From the NCBI GenBank assembly GCA_963726825.1, contig CAVSDT010000002.1:2259159-2323158 (forward strand): a DNA stretch of 64,000 nt, in the 5' to 3' direction. This stretch comes from DATLGB01 sp963726825. GTDB lineage: Bacteria; Actinomycetota; Thermoleophilia; Solirubrobacterales; Solirubrobacteraceae. The first letter of the stretch is position 1. Each line of letters begins with the position of its first letter. The translations under genes were made by a program, and so were the position numbers. Below are positions 1 to 8,394 of the stretch, piece after piece. A model generated the notes under the pieces. That model made no database searches. It saw nothing but the letters and a program-made list of their open reading frames with translations, and had not been told where the DNA came from.

Positions 1-2088
1 GGCAACCGCGAGTGGTGGCCCGACCGGCTGAACCTGAAGATCCTCGCCAAGAACCCCGAGGTCGCGAACCCGCTCGGCGGGGACTTCGACTACGCCGCGG
101 CGTTCAACGCGCTCGACCTTCCCACGGTCAAGCAGGACATCGAGGACGTGCTCACCACGTCGCAGGACTGGTGGCCCGCGGACTTCGGCCACTACGGCGG
201 GCTGATGATCCGCCTCGCGTGGCACAGCGCCGGCACCTACCGCATCCACGACGGGCGCGGTGGCGCCGGGTCCGGCCAGCAGCGCTTCGCCCCGTTGAAC
301 TCGTGGCCCGACAACGGCAACCTCGACAAGGCCCGTCGCCTGCTGTGGCCGATCAAGCAGAAGTACGGTCGCGCGCTGTCGTGGGCGGACCTGATGGTCC
401 TCACCGGCAACGTCGCGCTCGAGTCGATGGGCTTTCAGACCTTCGGCTTCGCCGGCGGCCGCCTGGACGTCTGGGAGCCGGACGAGGACACCTACTGGGG
501 CCCCGAGACCGAATGGCTGACCGGCGACAAGCGCTTCTCCGCCAAGCGCGAGCTCGAGAAGCCGCTCGGCGCGTCCGAGATGGGCCTCATCTACGTCAAC
601 CCGGAGGGCCCCGACGGCGAGCCCGACCCGCTCGCCGCCGCCCACGACATCCGCCTGACGTTCGGCAACATGGCGATGAACGACGAGGAGACCGTCGCGC
701 TGATCGCCGGCGGCCACACGTTCGGCAAGACCCACGGCGCCGCCGACCCCGAGCAGTACGTGGGAGCGGAGCCCGAGGGCGCCGACATCACCGAGCAGGG
801 CCTGGGCTGGAAGCAGGGCTACGGCTCGGGTGGCGGAGCGGACACGATCACGTCCGGCCTCGAGGTCACCTGGACCCGCACGCCCGTGCAGTGGTCCAAC
901 GACTACTTCGACTTCCTCTTCGCGTACGAGTGGGAGCTCGAGAAGAGCCCGGCCGGCGCGTGGCAGTGGGTCGCCAAGGACGCCGAGGCGATCGTCCCCG
1001 GCCCGATGCCGGACTCGCCCCCGCGCAAGCCGACGATGCTCACGACCGACCTGGCGCTGCGCTTCGACCCGATCTACGAGCCGATCTCCCGCCGCTACCA
1101 CGAGCACCCCGAGGAGCTCGCCGACGCCTTCGCCCGCGCGTGGTTCAAGCTGACCCACCGCGACATGGGCCCGATCCAGCGCTACCTCGGCCCCGAGGTC
1201 CCGCAGGAGGAGCTCATCTGGCAGGACCCGGTTCCCGCGGGCACGCCGCTCAGCGACGAGGACGCCGCGACGCTCAAGCAGCAGATCCTCGACACGGGCC
1301 TGTCGGTCTCGGAGCTCGTCAAGGCCGCCTGGGCCTCCGCGGCGTCGTTCCGCGGCTCCGACAAGCGCGGTGGCGCCAACGGCGCCCGCGTGCGCCTCGA
1401 GCCCCAGGCCGGCTGGGCGGTCAACGACCCGGCCGAGCTCGGCAAGGTGCTCGACGCCCTCGCCGGCGTCCAGCGCGCGTCGGGCATCGCGGTCTCCCTC
1501 GCCGACCTCATCGTCCTGGGCGGCAACGCCGCGATCGAGCAGGCGGCGAAGGCCGGCGGTGTCGACGTCGCCGTCCCGTTCACCTCCGGCCGCGGCGACG
1601 CGAGCCAGGAGCAGACGGACGTCGAGTCCTTCGACGCGATGGAGCCGACCTCGGACGGGTTCCGCAACTACAGCACGGGCAACCAGGGCCGGCGCGCGGA
1701 GTACCTGCTGCTGGACCGGGCCAACCTGCTGACCCTCAGCGCCCCGGAGATGACGGTCCTCGTCGGCGGCCTGCGGGTCCTCGGGGCCAACGCCGGCAAC
1801 ACCCGCCACGGCGTCCTCACCGACCGCGTCGGCACGCTCACGAACGACTTCTTCGTGAACCTGCTCGACATGCGCAACACCTGGCAGGCCGCGGGCGACG
1901 ACACGTTCGCGACCGCCGACGGGAAGTGGACCGGCACCCGTGCCGACCTGGTGTTCGGCTCCAACTCGGAGCTGCGCGCCCTGGCCGAGGTCTACGCCTC
2001 CGCCGATGCCGCCGAGCAGTTCGTCCACGACTTCGTCGCCGCCTGGGCGAAGGTCATGGACCTCGACCGCTACGACGTCAAGCGCTAG
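1..2088 (+). CDS. katG: Catalase-peroxidase KatG (5' end outside window)
   Basis: Bifunctional haem enzyme that removes hydrogen peroxide by catalase and peroxidase activity in the cytoplasm. The reading frame is open from base 1, so the start codon lies upstream; 695 codons are present, and the family is usually about 740. The distal haem-pocket motif RLAWHSAGTYR (about codons 70-80 of the fragment) carries the catalytic Arg, Trp and His, and the proximal haem ligand is in GGHTFGKTHG (about codons 237-246). The Tyr (LIYVNPEGP) and Met (FGNMAMNDEE) of the Met-Tyr-Trp crosslink are both present. The second, non-haem peroxidase-like domain follows and ends normally. It converges on a second catalase, with a strong hairpin between them. 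Confidence 0.97.
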   Translation, partial: GNREWWPDRLNLKILAKNPEVANPLGGDFDYAAAFNALDLPTVKQDIEDVLTTSQDWWPADFGHYGGLMIRLAWHSAGTYRIHDGRGGAGSGQQRFAPLNSWPDNGNLDKARRLLWPIKQKYGRALSWADLMVLTGNVALESMGFQTFGFAGGRLDVWEPDEDTYWGPETEWLTGDKRFSAKRELEKPLGASEMGLIYVNPEGPDGEPDPLAAAHDIRLTFGNMAMNDEETVALIAGGHTFGKTHGAADPEQYVGAEPEGADITEQGLGWKQGYGSGGGADTITSGLEVTWTRTPVQWSNDYFDFLFAYEWELEKSPAGAWQWVAKDAEAIVPGPMPDSPPRKPTMLTTDLALRFDPIYEPISRRYHEHPEELADAFARAWFKLTHRDMGPIQRYLGPEVPQEELIWQDPVPAGTPLSDEDAATLKQQILDTGLSVSELVKAAWASAASFRGSDKRGGANGARVRLEPQAGWAVNDPAELGKVLDALAGVQRASGIAVSLADLIVLGGNAAIEQAAKAGGVDVAVPFTSGRGDASQEQTDVESFDAMEPTSDGFRNYSTGNQGRRAEYLLLDRANLLTLSAPEMTVLVGGLRVLGANAGNTRHGVLTDRVGTLTNDFFVNLLDMRNTWQAAGDDTFATADGKWTGTRADLVFGSNSELRALAEVYASADAAEQFVHDFVAAWAKVMDLDRYDVKR

Positions 2089-2102
2089 CCCGCACGGGTC
2101 AC

Positions 2103-2132
2103 GATCTGCCCGGCCGACCGGCCGGGCGGATC
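2103..2132. terminator. Bidirectional hairpin between the convergent catalase genes
   Basis: Arms 2103-2115 and 2120-2132 pair over 13 positions with one G-T wobble and a 4-base loop. There is no clear T tract, so it is a strong hairpin in the right place rather than a canonical intrinsic terminator. Confidence 0.6.
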
Positions 2133-2151
2133 GCGGCGCCCGCCGGCAGGG

Positions 2152-3660
2152 TCAGGCGCGGTTGGCCAGCTGGGCGACCGTCTCGGCCGCGCCCGTGCCG
2201 TTCGAGACCCCGAGGTTCGCCGCGACCTTCGCGCCGAGGTCGGAGTCCACCGACGCCCAGTAGGCCACCACGCGCTCACGCACGTCCGCGGTCACCTCCG
2301 GGGCTCCCGCGTGGCCCGAGATGTTCTCGAGCAGCGCCTCGCGGCCCGCGTCGTCCATCGTCTCGCGGTAGAGGGTCCCGGCCTGGCCGAAGTCGTCGTC
2401 CTCGGCGTGCTTGGCGTTGGCGTAGCGGCCGATCTCGGCCGCCTCGACGCCCCACGTCAGATCCGACACCGCCGGGTCGGCCGTCGGGCCGCCGTAGGAG
2501 TTCGGCGCGTACGGCGGCTGCGCGCCCGAGTGCTCGAAGGCCATCGGGGCGTCCTGGTTGTAGGAGTGCACCGGGCACTGGGGCCGGTTGATCGGCAGCT
2601 GCTCGTAGTTGGCGCCGATGCGGTGCAGGTGCGTGTCGTGGTAGCTGAAGATGCGGCCCATCAGCATCTTGTCCGGCGACAGCCCCATCCCGGGGACGAG
2701 GTTGGCGGGGGAGAAGGACGACTGCTCGACCTCGCCGAAGAAGTGCTCCGGGTTGCGGTCCAGCCGCATCTTCCCGACCTCGATGAGGGGGTAGTCGGAC
2801 TTCGGCCAGACCTTCGTGAGGTCGAACGGGTTGAAGCGGTAGTCCGCCGCGTCGGCGAAGGGCATCACCTGCACCTTCAGCGTCCACTCCGGCGCCTCGC
2901 CGCGGTCGATCGCCTCGCGCAGGTCGCGCCGGTGGTGGTCGGGGTCCTCACCGGCGAGCTGGCCGCCCTCCTCCTCCGTCAGGTTCTCGATGCCCTGGTC
3001 GGTGAGGAAGTGGTACTTGACCCAGAAGCGCTCGCCGCCCGCGTTCTGCCACGAGAACGTGTGCGAGCCGAAGCCGTGCATGTGCCGGTAGGACGCCGGC
3101 AGCCCGCGGTCGGACATCAGGATCGTCACCTGGTGGGCGCTCTCGGGCGAGAGCGTCCAGAAGTCCCACTGCATGTCGTTGGAGCGCATGCCCGTGTGCG
3201 GCTGACGCTTCTGGGAGTGGATGAAGTCCTGGAACTTCGAGGCGTCGCGGACGAAGAAGACGGGCGTGTTGTTGCCCACCATGTCCCAGTTGCCGTCCTC
3301 GGTGTAGAACTTCAACGCGAACCCGCGCGGGTCCCGGACGGTGTCCGCGAAGCCCTGCTCACCGGCGACCGTCGAGAAGCGCGCGAACATCGGCGTCGTC
3401 TTGCCGACCGCGTCGAGGAGCTTCGCCTTCGTGAACTGGCTGACGTCGTTGGTGACCGTGAAGACGCCGTGGGCGCCGGAGCCCTTGGCGTGCACCACGC
3501 GCTCGGGGACGCGCTCGCGGTTGAAGTGCTGCATCTTCTGCACGACGTAGTGGTCGTGCAGGACCGCCGGGCCCTGTGGGCCGACGGTGAGCGAGAACTC
3601 GTCGCTCGCGGCGGGGATGCCCGAGTCGGTCGTGGTGCGCGGAGGCTGCTCGTGGCTCAT
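2152..3660 (-). CDS. katA: Monofunctional haem catalase
   Basis: Dismutates hydrogen peroxide to water and oxygen. At 502 residues it is a small-subunit (clade 3 type) catalase. Visible landmarks are the distal His in VVHAKGSGAHG near residue 54, the NTPVFFVRDASKF segment, the SHTFSW segment, and the haem-ligand Tyr in RIFSYHDTHLHR near residue 340. The open frame runs on upstream across the antisense of the next gene, but homology begins at the MSHEQPPRTT methionine chosen here. A TACGCT hexamer lies 6 bases before this ATG. It is convergent with katG and divergent from the VIT transporter, which suggests a peroxide/iron island. Confidence 0.96.
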   Translation of the reverse strand: MSHEQPPRTTTDSGIPAASDEFSLTVGPQGPAVLHDHYVVQKMQHFNRERVPERVVHAKGSGAHGVFTVTNDVSQFTKAKLLDAVGKTTPMFARFSTVAGEQGFADTVRDPRGFALKFYTEDGNWDMVGNNTPVFFVRDASKFQDFIHSQKRQPHTGMRSNDMQWDFWTLSPESAHQVTILMSDRGLPASYRHMHGFGSHTFSWQNAGGERFWVKYHFLTDQGIENLTEEEGGQLAGEDPDHHRRDLREAIDRGEAPEWTLKVQVMPFADAADYRFNPFDLTKVWPKSDYPLIEVGKMRLDRNPEHFFGEVEQSSFSPANLVPGMGLSPDKMLMGRIFSYHDTHLHRIGANYEQLPINRPQCPVHSYNQDAPMAFEHSGAQPPYAPNSYGGPTADPAVSDLTWGVEAAEIGRYANAKHAEDDDFGQAGTLYRETMDDAGREALLENISGHAGAPEVTADVRERVVAYWASVDSDLGAKVAANLGVSNGTGAAETVAQLANRA

Positions 3661-3666
3661 GGCACG

Positions 3667-3672
3667 AGCGTA
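3667..3672 (-). promoter_or_regulatory. Candidate -10 element for katA
   Basis: Reads TACGCT on the minus strand, 6 bases before the ATG, implying a leaderless or nearly leaderless transcript. No good -35 is visible. Confidence 0.45.
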
Positions 3673-3759
3673 GATCCGCGAGCGCCGAGGCGCGACCCTC
3701 CTCAGCCAATGCTCAGGCGGACCCGGCGTCCCGTCCGCCGCTGTCCCGGGGCGTGGCGC

Positions 3760-3765
3760 TACGGT
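3760..3765 (+). promoter_or_regulatory. Candidate -10 element for the VIT transporter
   Basis: Reads TACGGT, 6 bases before the GTG start, mirroring the arrangement at the divergent katA gene. Confidence 0.45.
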
Positions 3766-3771
3766 CGCTCC

Positions 3772-4470
3772 GTGTCCGACGTCGCCGTCACCGAAGCCCA
3801 CCTCAGCGGCCGGTCCAACTGGCTGCGCGCGGCCGTGCTCGGCGCCAACGACGGCATCGTCTCGACCGCCAGCCTCGTGCTCGGCGTGGCGGCCTCGGGC
3901 GCCTCGAGCGCGGCGATCGCCACCGCGGGCATCGCGGGCCTGGTCGCCGGCGCGCTGTCGATGGCGGCCGGCGAGTACGTCTCGGTCAGCTCCCAGCGCG
4001 ACGCGGAGGAGGCCGACATCCAGCTCGAGCGTCGCGAGCTCGCCAGTGACCCCGAAGGTGAGCAGCGCGAGCTCGCCCGCCTGTACGAGCAGCGCGGGCT
4101 CGACGCCGAGCTCGCCCGCCGGGTGGCCGAGGAGCTCACCATGGGCGACGCGCTGGCCGCGCACATGCGCGACGAGCTCGGCATCGAGGACGACCGGCGC
4201 GCGCAGCCGCTCCAGGCCGCCTGGGCCTCGGCGCTGTCCTTCTCCGCCGGAGCGGCGCTCCCGCTCGTGGCCATCGTGCTGGTCCCCGCCGGCGCCCGCT
4301 CGGCGGTGACCGCGTTCGTGACGCTGCTGGCGCTGGGTGGGCTCGGCGGCCTGGGCGCCCAGCTCGGCGGGGCCCCGCTGCGCCCCGCGACGCTGCGCGT
4401 GCTCCTGTGGGGCGCCGCCGCGATGGCGGTGACCGCCGGCATCGGCACGCTGGTCGGCGGGGTCGTCTGA
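3772..4470 (+). CDS. VIT1/CCC1-type iron/manganese transporter
   Basis: Integral membrane protein of 232 residues predicted to move Fe(II) or Mn(II) out of the cytoplasm. The first helix carries the family signature LGANDGIVSTASLVLGVA, followed by GLVAGALSMAAGEYVSVSSQ, which contains conserved acidic and polar metal-path residues. A hydrophilic amphipathic stretch rich in Glu/Arg (about residues 80-145) matches the cytosolic metal-binding helices of the family. Three further hydrophobic segments close the protein. The GTG start was chosen because the signature begins about 25 residues later and a TACGGT box lies 6 bases upstream. Its place beside two catalases suggests control of free iron under peroxide stress, which is inference. 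Confidence 0.88.
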   Translation: MSDVAVTEAHLSGRSNWLRAAVLGANDGIVSTASLVLGVAASGASSAAIATAGIAGLVAGALSMAAGEYVSVSSQRDAEEADIQLERRELASDPEGEQRELARLYEQRGLDAELARRVAEELTMGDALAAHMRDELGIEDDRRAQPLQAAWASALSFSAGAALPLVAIVLVPAGARSAVTAFVTLLALGGLGGLGAQLGGAPLRPATLRVLLWGAAAMAVTAGIGTLVGGVV

Positions 4471-4508
4471 TCCGGGACGCGCAGAACCGGCCCCCAAGAA
4501 GCACGAAA

Positions 4509-4528
4509 GCCCCCTGGCGAGAGGGGGC
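4509..4528 (-). terminator. Intrinsic terminator of the initiator tRNA
   Basis: Seven-base arms GCCCCCT/AGGGGGC with a 6-base loop. Read on the minus strand the hairpin is followed by TTTCGTGCTTCTT, a T-rich tail just after the tRNA 3' end. Confidence 0.75.
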
Positions 4529-4535
4529 CTCCGTA

Positions 4536-4609
4536 TAGCGGGGACAGGATTCGAACCTGTGACCTCCGGGTTATGAGCCCGGCGAGCTACCTGACTGCTC
4601 CACCCCGCG
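4536..4609 (-). tRNA. Initiator tRNA-fMet (CAT)
   Basis: A full cloverleaf can be drawn. The first base is C opposite A at position 72, so the 1-72 pair is unformed, and the anticodon stem holds three consecutive G-C pairs (CCGGG/CCCGG around CTCATAA). Both are hallmarks of bacterial initiator tRNA. The T arm contains GGTTCGAATCC. The CCA end is not encoded. The anticodon is at 4573-4575. Confidence 0.97.
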
Positions 4610-4633
4610 GCGCGACCGAAGACACTAGCAGCG

Positions 4634-5767
4634 TCAGGGCGGACCTTCACCGGCTTCGGGGCCGGTCCTGCCGCCCGGGTAGGGACCGAGGACGACGCGC
4701 ATCTCCTGGGTGTCCATGCCGGTGCCGCGGAGGATGTCCGCGGCGGTCGAGCGGACGGTCGAGATGAGCACGTTGGAGGACAGGTCGGAGCGTCGATCGA
4801 GGACGGCGGTGGCCTCCGCGGCGGCCTGGCGGGCGAGGTTGCGGGCCTCGGAGGGCTCGTCGGGCGCGCGCAGGTCCACCGCGAGGGTGCGGATGGCGTC
4901 GGCGAGCAGGCGGACGGCGTGGACGAGCTCCGCGTCGGCCGGGACCCCGCGCACCACGGCGGTCTGGGCGGTGCGGGCGAGGACGCGGGTGTTGCGCACC
5001 GCGTAGTCGACCTGCTCGGCGGCCTCGGCGTAGACGTCCAGGCGCGGGAGCTTGCCGCGGCGGTACAGGCGCAGCGACTCGCGGGCGGTCGAGATCGCCT
5101 CCTCGTAGGCGGCGACCTCGGTGTCGGTTCCGCGTGCGAGCGCGAGCGCCGCGTCGGCGGCGGCCTCGTCGCCGTCGCGCAGCGCGTCGGCGACGGCGAC
5201 GATCACGTCCGCCATGCGGTCAAGCAGCCGCTCCGCCTCCTCGCCGATCCGCTTGAGCGGGTCGCGCGAGAACAGCACCGGCCCGATCACCAGGGCCACG
5301 CCGCCGCCGACGAGGGCCGCGAAGAAGCGGTCGAACTCCCCGACCCCCGCCGGCGTCCCGAGCGTCACGAGGAGGACGGCGCTGATCGCGGCCTGGTTGA
5401 CGAGCAGCTGGGAGGCGCTGACCATCACCGCACCGGAGATCGCCAGCGCGACGATCACGCCGATCAGCAGGCCGTTGGTGCCGAGGAGGCGGATCAGGAC
5501 GTCCCCGATGCCGATGCCCAGCGCGACGCCGAAGCCCAGCTCGAACGCCCGCCGGACGTGCTGGCCGCGCGAGACGCCGAGGGTGATGACCGCGGCGATC
5601 GGGGCGAAGAACGGCGCCGGCAGGACGAGGAGGGCGAGCTCCCAGGCGATGCCGGCCGCCAGCGCGGTCTGGAGGATCTCGAACCGATGCGCGCGAACGC
5701 GGTCGATCCCGCGGCGCGGCGCGCTGCGCGTGGTCTCCAGGCGGGCCCGGAACGCCGGGCCGCTCAC
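4634..5767 (-). CDS. FUSC-family membrane protein (aromatic acid exporter-like)
   Basis: 377 residues. After a short basic N-terminus there are about six hydrophobic segments between residues 25 and 165 (for example LALLVLPAPFFAPIAAVITL and GVALVIGPVLF), then a long soluble helical part rich in Ala, Glu and Arg. This is the layout of FUSC/ArAE-type proteins, some of which export aromatic acids; the substrate here cannot be read from sequence. The GTG start overlaps the stop of the upstream secreted-protein gene by four bases (GTGA), so the two are probably translationally coupled. The end lies just outside the initiator tRNA. Confidence 0.75.
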   Translation of the reverse strand: MSGPAFRARLETTRSAPRRGIDRVRAHRFEILQTALAAGIAWELALLVLPAPFFAPIAAVITLGVSRGQHVRRAFELGFGVALGIGIGDVLIRLLGTNGLLIGVIVALAISGAVMVSASQLLVNQAAISAVLLVTLGTPAGVGEFDRFFAALVGGGVALVIGPVLFSRDPLKRIGEEAERLLDRMADVIVAVADALRDGDEAAADAALALARGTDTEVAAYEEAISTARESLRLYRRGKLPRLDVYAEAAEQVDYAVRNTRVLARTAQTAVVRGVPADAELVHAVRLLADAIRTLAVDLRAPDEPSEARNLARQAAAEATAVLDRRSDLSSNVLISTVRSTAADILRGTGMDTQEMRVVLGPYPGGRTGPEAGEGPP

Positions 5768-6192
5768 CGCACCCTGACGGCGAGCACCGGCCCGGGCTTG
5801 ACGCAGTTGCGCCCGGACAGGTCGCACGACACGCGGTGCGCCTGCCAGTACCAGCGGCCCGGCGAGTTCAGCCAGTAGGCGGGGAAGTCGTACACCGGCG
5901 GGGTGGCGCGCCAGCTGGAGCCGTCGCGTCGCGCGCGCGTCTGCAGCCCGGAGGCGCAGATCAGCCCCGCCCGGCCGGTCTTGCGCGAGGCGCACACGCG
6001 GATCCAGACGGAGCCGCCGCCGGACACCTCGCCGCGGAACGTGACGGCCTTGCCGGCGGCGAGCTGCGCGCCGGCCTTCGGCGCGACCGGCGTGACCCCG
6101 TTGCGGGTGGCCGCAAGCGCCGGCACGGCGGCGGCGCACAGCACCGCCACGAGCAGCGCGAGCGGGAGCACACGGCGGGCGGGCGGACGCAT
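5764..6192 (-). CDS. Small secreted protein, function unknown
   Basis: 142 residues with a clear Sec signal peptide (basic MRPPARR, then a Leu/Ala/Val core ending near PALAA, about residue 28). The mature part is predicted beta-rich and contains four Cys, in VRVCASRK-like, LICASGL, VSCDLSG and RNCVKPG contexts, which could form two disulfides outside the cell. A WYWQAHRVSCD segment is distinctive. The family is not recognised. The stop overlaps the start of the FUSC gene by four bases, so a shared envelope-transport role is plausible but unproven. Confidence 0.7.
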   Translation of the reverse strand: MRPPARRVLPLALLVAVLCAAAVPALAATRNGVTPVAPKAGAQLAAGKAVTFRGEVSGGGSVWIRVCASRKTGRAGLICASGLQTRARRDGSSWRATPPVYDFPAYWLNSPGRWYWQAHRVSCDLSGRNCVKPGPVLAVRVR

Positions 6193-6232
6193 CACGACCG
6201 ACAGTACCCCTGAGCCGCCAGAATGGGCACCG

Positions 6233-7150
6233 ATGGCTCGCGTGCTTGTCACCAGACGGATCACCGGCCCCGCGCTCGAGCGCCTGGCCGCCGCCCACGA
6301 CGTGGAGGTCCGCCCCGGCGACCTCCCCCCGTCACCCGCGGAGCTGCGCGAGCGCGCGCAGGGCGCGCAGGGCCTGCTGACCATGCTGACCGACCGGGTC
6401 GACGAGGACCTCCTGGCCGCCTGCCCGGATCTCGAGGTGGTGGCCAACTACGCCGTCGGCACCGACAACGTCGACCTCGAGGCCTGCGCGCGCCACGGCG
6501 TCGCCGTCGGCTGCACGCCCGACGTGCTCACCGACGCGACCGCCGACCTCACCTGGGCGCTGATCCTCGCCGTCGCCCGCAAGCTGCCCGAGGCCGCGCG
6601 GGCCGTCCGAGCCGGCGAGTGGCGCACGTTCGAGACGACGCGCTGGCTCGGCACGGGCCTGCGCGGCAAGACCCTCCTCGTCGTCGGCGCGGGACGCATC
6701 GGCCAGGCCGTCGCGGAGCGCGGCGAGGCGTTCGGGATGCGCCCCGAGCTGCTCGGCCGCGACGGCGACCTCCATGCCGCGCTCGCCCGCGCGGACGTCA
6801 TCACGCTCCACGCGCCGCTGACGGACGCCACCCACGGCCTGATCGACCAGGCCGCCCTCGAGCACGTCGAGCCCCACGCGCTGCTCGTCAACACCGCCCG
6901 TGGCCCGCTCGTCGATCCCGTCGCGCTCGCCGACGCGCTGCGGGAGGAGCGCCTCGCCGGCGCCGGCCTCGACGTCACCGACCCCGAGCCGATCAGCCCC
7001 GACGACCCGCTGCTGCAAGCGCCCAACCTGCTCGTCCTGCCCCACGTCGGCTCCGCCACACGCGAGGCCCGCGCCGCCATGACCGAGCTCGCGGTCGCGA
7101 ACCTCGAGGCGGGACTGGCCGGCGAGGCGCTCCCCCACCCCGCCGCATGA
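6233..7150 (+). CDS. D-2-hydroxyacid dehydrogenase (glyoxylate/hydroxypyruvate reductase type)
   Basis: 305 residues, NAD(P)H-dependent interconversion of a 2-oxoacid and a D-2-hydroxyacid. The substrate domain has YAVGTDNVDLEAC, and the Rossmann motif VVGAGRIGQAVAER (GxGxxG) begins near residue 145. The catalytic triad of the family is visible as Arg in LLVNTARGPLVDP, Glu in DPEPI, and His in LPHVGSAT. The substrate is not determined by these motifs; glyoxylate or hydroxypyruvate is the usual assignment for this length and sequence style. The stop overlaps the ATG of the Ppx/GppA gene (ATGA). Confidence 0.9.
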   Translation: MARVLVTRRITGPALERLAAAHDVEVRPGDLPPSPAELRERAQGAQGLLTMLTDRVDEDLLAACPDLEVVANYAVGTDNVDLEACARHGVAVGCTPDVLTDATADLTWALILAVARKLPEAARAVRAGEWRTFETTRWLGTGLRGKTLLVVGAGRIGQAVAERGEAFGMRPELLGRDGDLHAALARADVITLHAPLTDATHGLIDQAALEHVEPHALLVNTARGPLVDPVALADALREERLAGAGLDVTDPEPISPDDPLLQAPNLLVLPHVGSATREARAAMTELAVANLEAGLAGEALPHPAA

Positions 7151-8061
7151 CCCGCGTCGGCGTCGTCGACCTCGGGACGAACTCCACCCGCCTGCTCGTC
7201 GCCGACGTGGTCGACGGGCGGGTGATCGAGCTCGAGCGCCGCTCCATCGTCACCCGGCTCGGCGAGGACCTCGAACGCCACGGCGCGCTCGGCGAGGCGC
7301 CGATGGACCGCGTCCTCGACGTGCTCGCCGGCTACGCCGCGGCCATGGACGCCCACGAGGTCGAGGTCCGCACGGGCGTCGCCACGTCCGCCGCCCGCGA
7401 CGCGAGCAACGGCGCCGCGTTCCTCGCCACCGTCGAGGAGCGCTTCGCCGTCGGCGCGCGCGTCATCAGCGGCGACGAGGAGGCGCGCCTGACCTTCGCC
7501 GGCGCGACCGCCGCCCGTGAGGACGCCGACCGGACCCTGCTCGTGGTCGACATCGGCGGCGGCTCGACCGAGCTCGTCGCGGGCCGCCGTGGCGAGGTCC
7601 GCTTCCGCGTCTCCACCCCCGTCGGCGTCGTGCGCCACTCCGAGCGGCACCTCGCCACGGACCCGCCCGGACCGGGCGAGCTGGACGCGCTGGCCGCCGA
7701 TGTGCGCGCGACGCTGGCCGACGCGCTCCCCGACGCGGTGCGCGAGACGCTCGACGGCGTCGTGGCCGTCGCCGGCACGGCCACGATGTCGGCGGCGATG
7801 GACCTGCGGCTCGAGCCCTACGACGCCGACGCCGTCGAGGGCCACGTGCTCGACCGCCAGACGCTGCAGGGGTTGCTCGACCGGCTCGCGCCGCTGCCGC
7901 TCACCGACCGTCAGGACACCGTCGGCCTCGACCCCGAGCGCGCCCCGACGATCGTCGCCGGGCTCGCCATCCTGCTCGAGGTGCTGACCGTGACGGGCGC
8001 CGGTGCGGTCGAGGTGTCAGACCACGACGTGCTGTGGGGTCAGGCGCTTGACGTGGCCTGA
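7147..8061 (+). CDS. Ppx/GppA-family exopolyphosphatase
   Basis: 304 residues of the ASKHA fold. VGVVDLGTNSTRLLVADV at the N-terminus is the phosphate-1 loop, and LLVVDIGGGSTELVAGR near residue 130 is the phosphate-2 loop with the conserved Gly cluster. The family hydrolyses terminal phosphate from polyphosphate or pppGpp; this short form without the C-terminal HD-like domain is typical of actinobacterial Ppx proteins. The start codon overlaps the upstream stop by four bases, indicating co-transcription with the dehydrogenase. Confidence 0.92.
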   Translation: MTRVGVVDLGTNSTRLLVADVVDGRVIELERRSIVTRLGEDLERHGALGEAPMDRVLDVLAGYAAAMDAHEVEVRTGVATSAARDASNGAAFLATVEERFAVGARVISGDEEARLTFAGATAAREDADRTLLVVDIGGGSTELVAGRRGEVRFRVSTPVGVVRHSERHLATDPPGPGELDALAADVRATLADALPDAVRETLDGVVAVAGTATMSAAMDLRLEPYDADAVEGHVLDRQTLQGLLDRLAPLPLTDRQDTVGLDPERAPTIVAGLAILLEVLTVTGAGAVEVSDHDVLWGQALDVA

Positions 8062-8129
8062 TCCGAACGCCCGATCGCGTCGTTAGCCCCTTCTGCGCCG
8101 GGACGGGCAACCGCAGGCGCCCTTTAAGT

Positions 8130-8162
8130 GGAACAGCCCTCCGGCGGGTGGAGGGCTGTTCC
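8130..8162. terminator. Perfect 13-bp hairpin downstream of ppx
   Basis: Arms 8130-8142 and 8150-8162 are perfectly complementary with a 7-base loop. There is no T tract on either side. It is placed to end the ppx transcript or to bound the structured element that follows. Confidence 0.55.
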
Positions 8163-8169
8163 GAAGGCC

Positions 8170-8310
8170 CCGTCAGGACGGGCAGGGGTACGTGCCGTAA
8201 CAGGGCCGATTGGGTGGACCGGACGGCGGGAGGCGCCGTTGATTCGGCTACGCCCGGTCCTATGAGGGTCCGGCCCCTTGGCACGCGCGATTGCACGTAC
8301 CCGTCAGCCG
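8170..8310. ncRNA. Candidate structured RNA in a convergent spacer
   Basis: The 333 bases between the ppx stop and the TPP-enzyme stop contain no credible gene but hold nested complementary arms: 8186-8195 with 8293-8302 (10 of 10), 8203-8208 with 8271-8276 (6 of 6), 8216-8222 with 8254-8260 (7 of 7), and 8223-8228 with 8234-8239 (6 of 6, 5-base loop). All four pairs nest in one rod-like fold of about 117 bases. I looked for hallmarks of RNase P, tmRNA and SRP RNA and found none; a 6S-like rod is possible but not assignable. The strand is undetermined because both folds are equivalent. No clear promoter was identified. Confidence 0.4.
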
Positions 8311-8394
8311 GACCACTCCCCAGTATGTCACGGGCGACTGCACGCAAGCGTTCAATCGTCATGGGTCCGACACCCCATCTGCGTGCGACCAACC

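Noticed and set aside
12..2591. Long plus-strand open frame overlapping katG
   Set aside because: Arg/Pro/Gly-rich translation typical of an alternative frame in GC-rich DNA; katG in another frame has full family motifs.
4634..6298. 554-codon continuous minus frame as a single FUSC protein
   Set aside because: The upstream part is the shadow of the secreted-protein gene, which has a signal peptide and overlaps the FUSC start by GTGA.
7901..8392. Minus-strand 163-codon frame in the 8.1-8.4 kb spacer
   Set aside because: Crosses the ppx 3' end and the inverted repeats, has no motif and poor codon bias.
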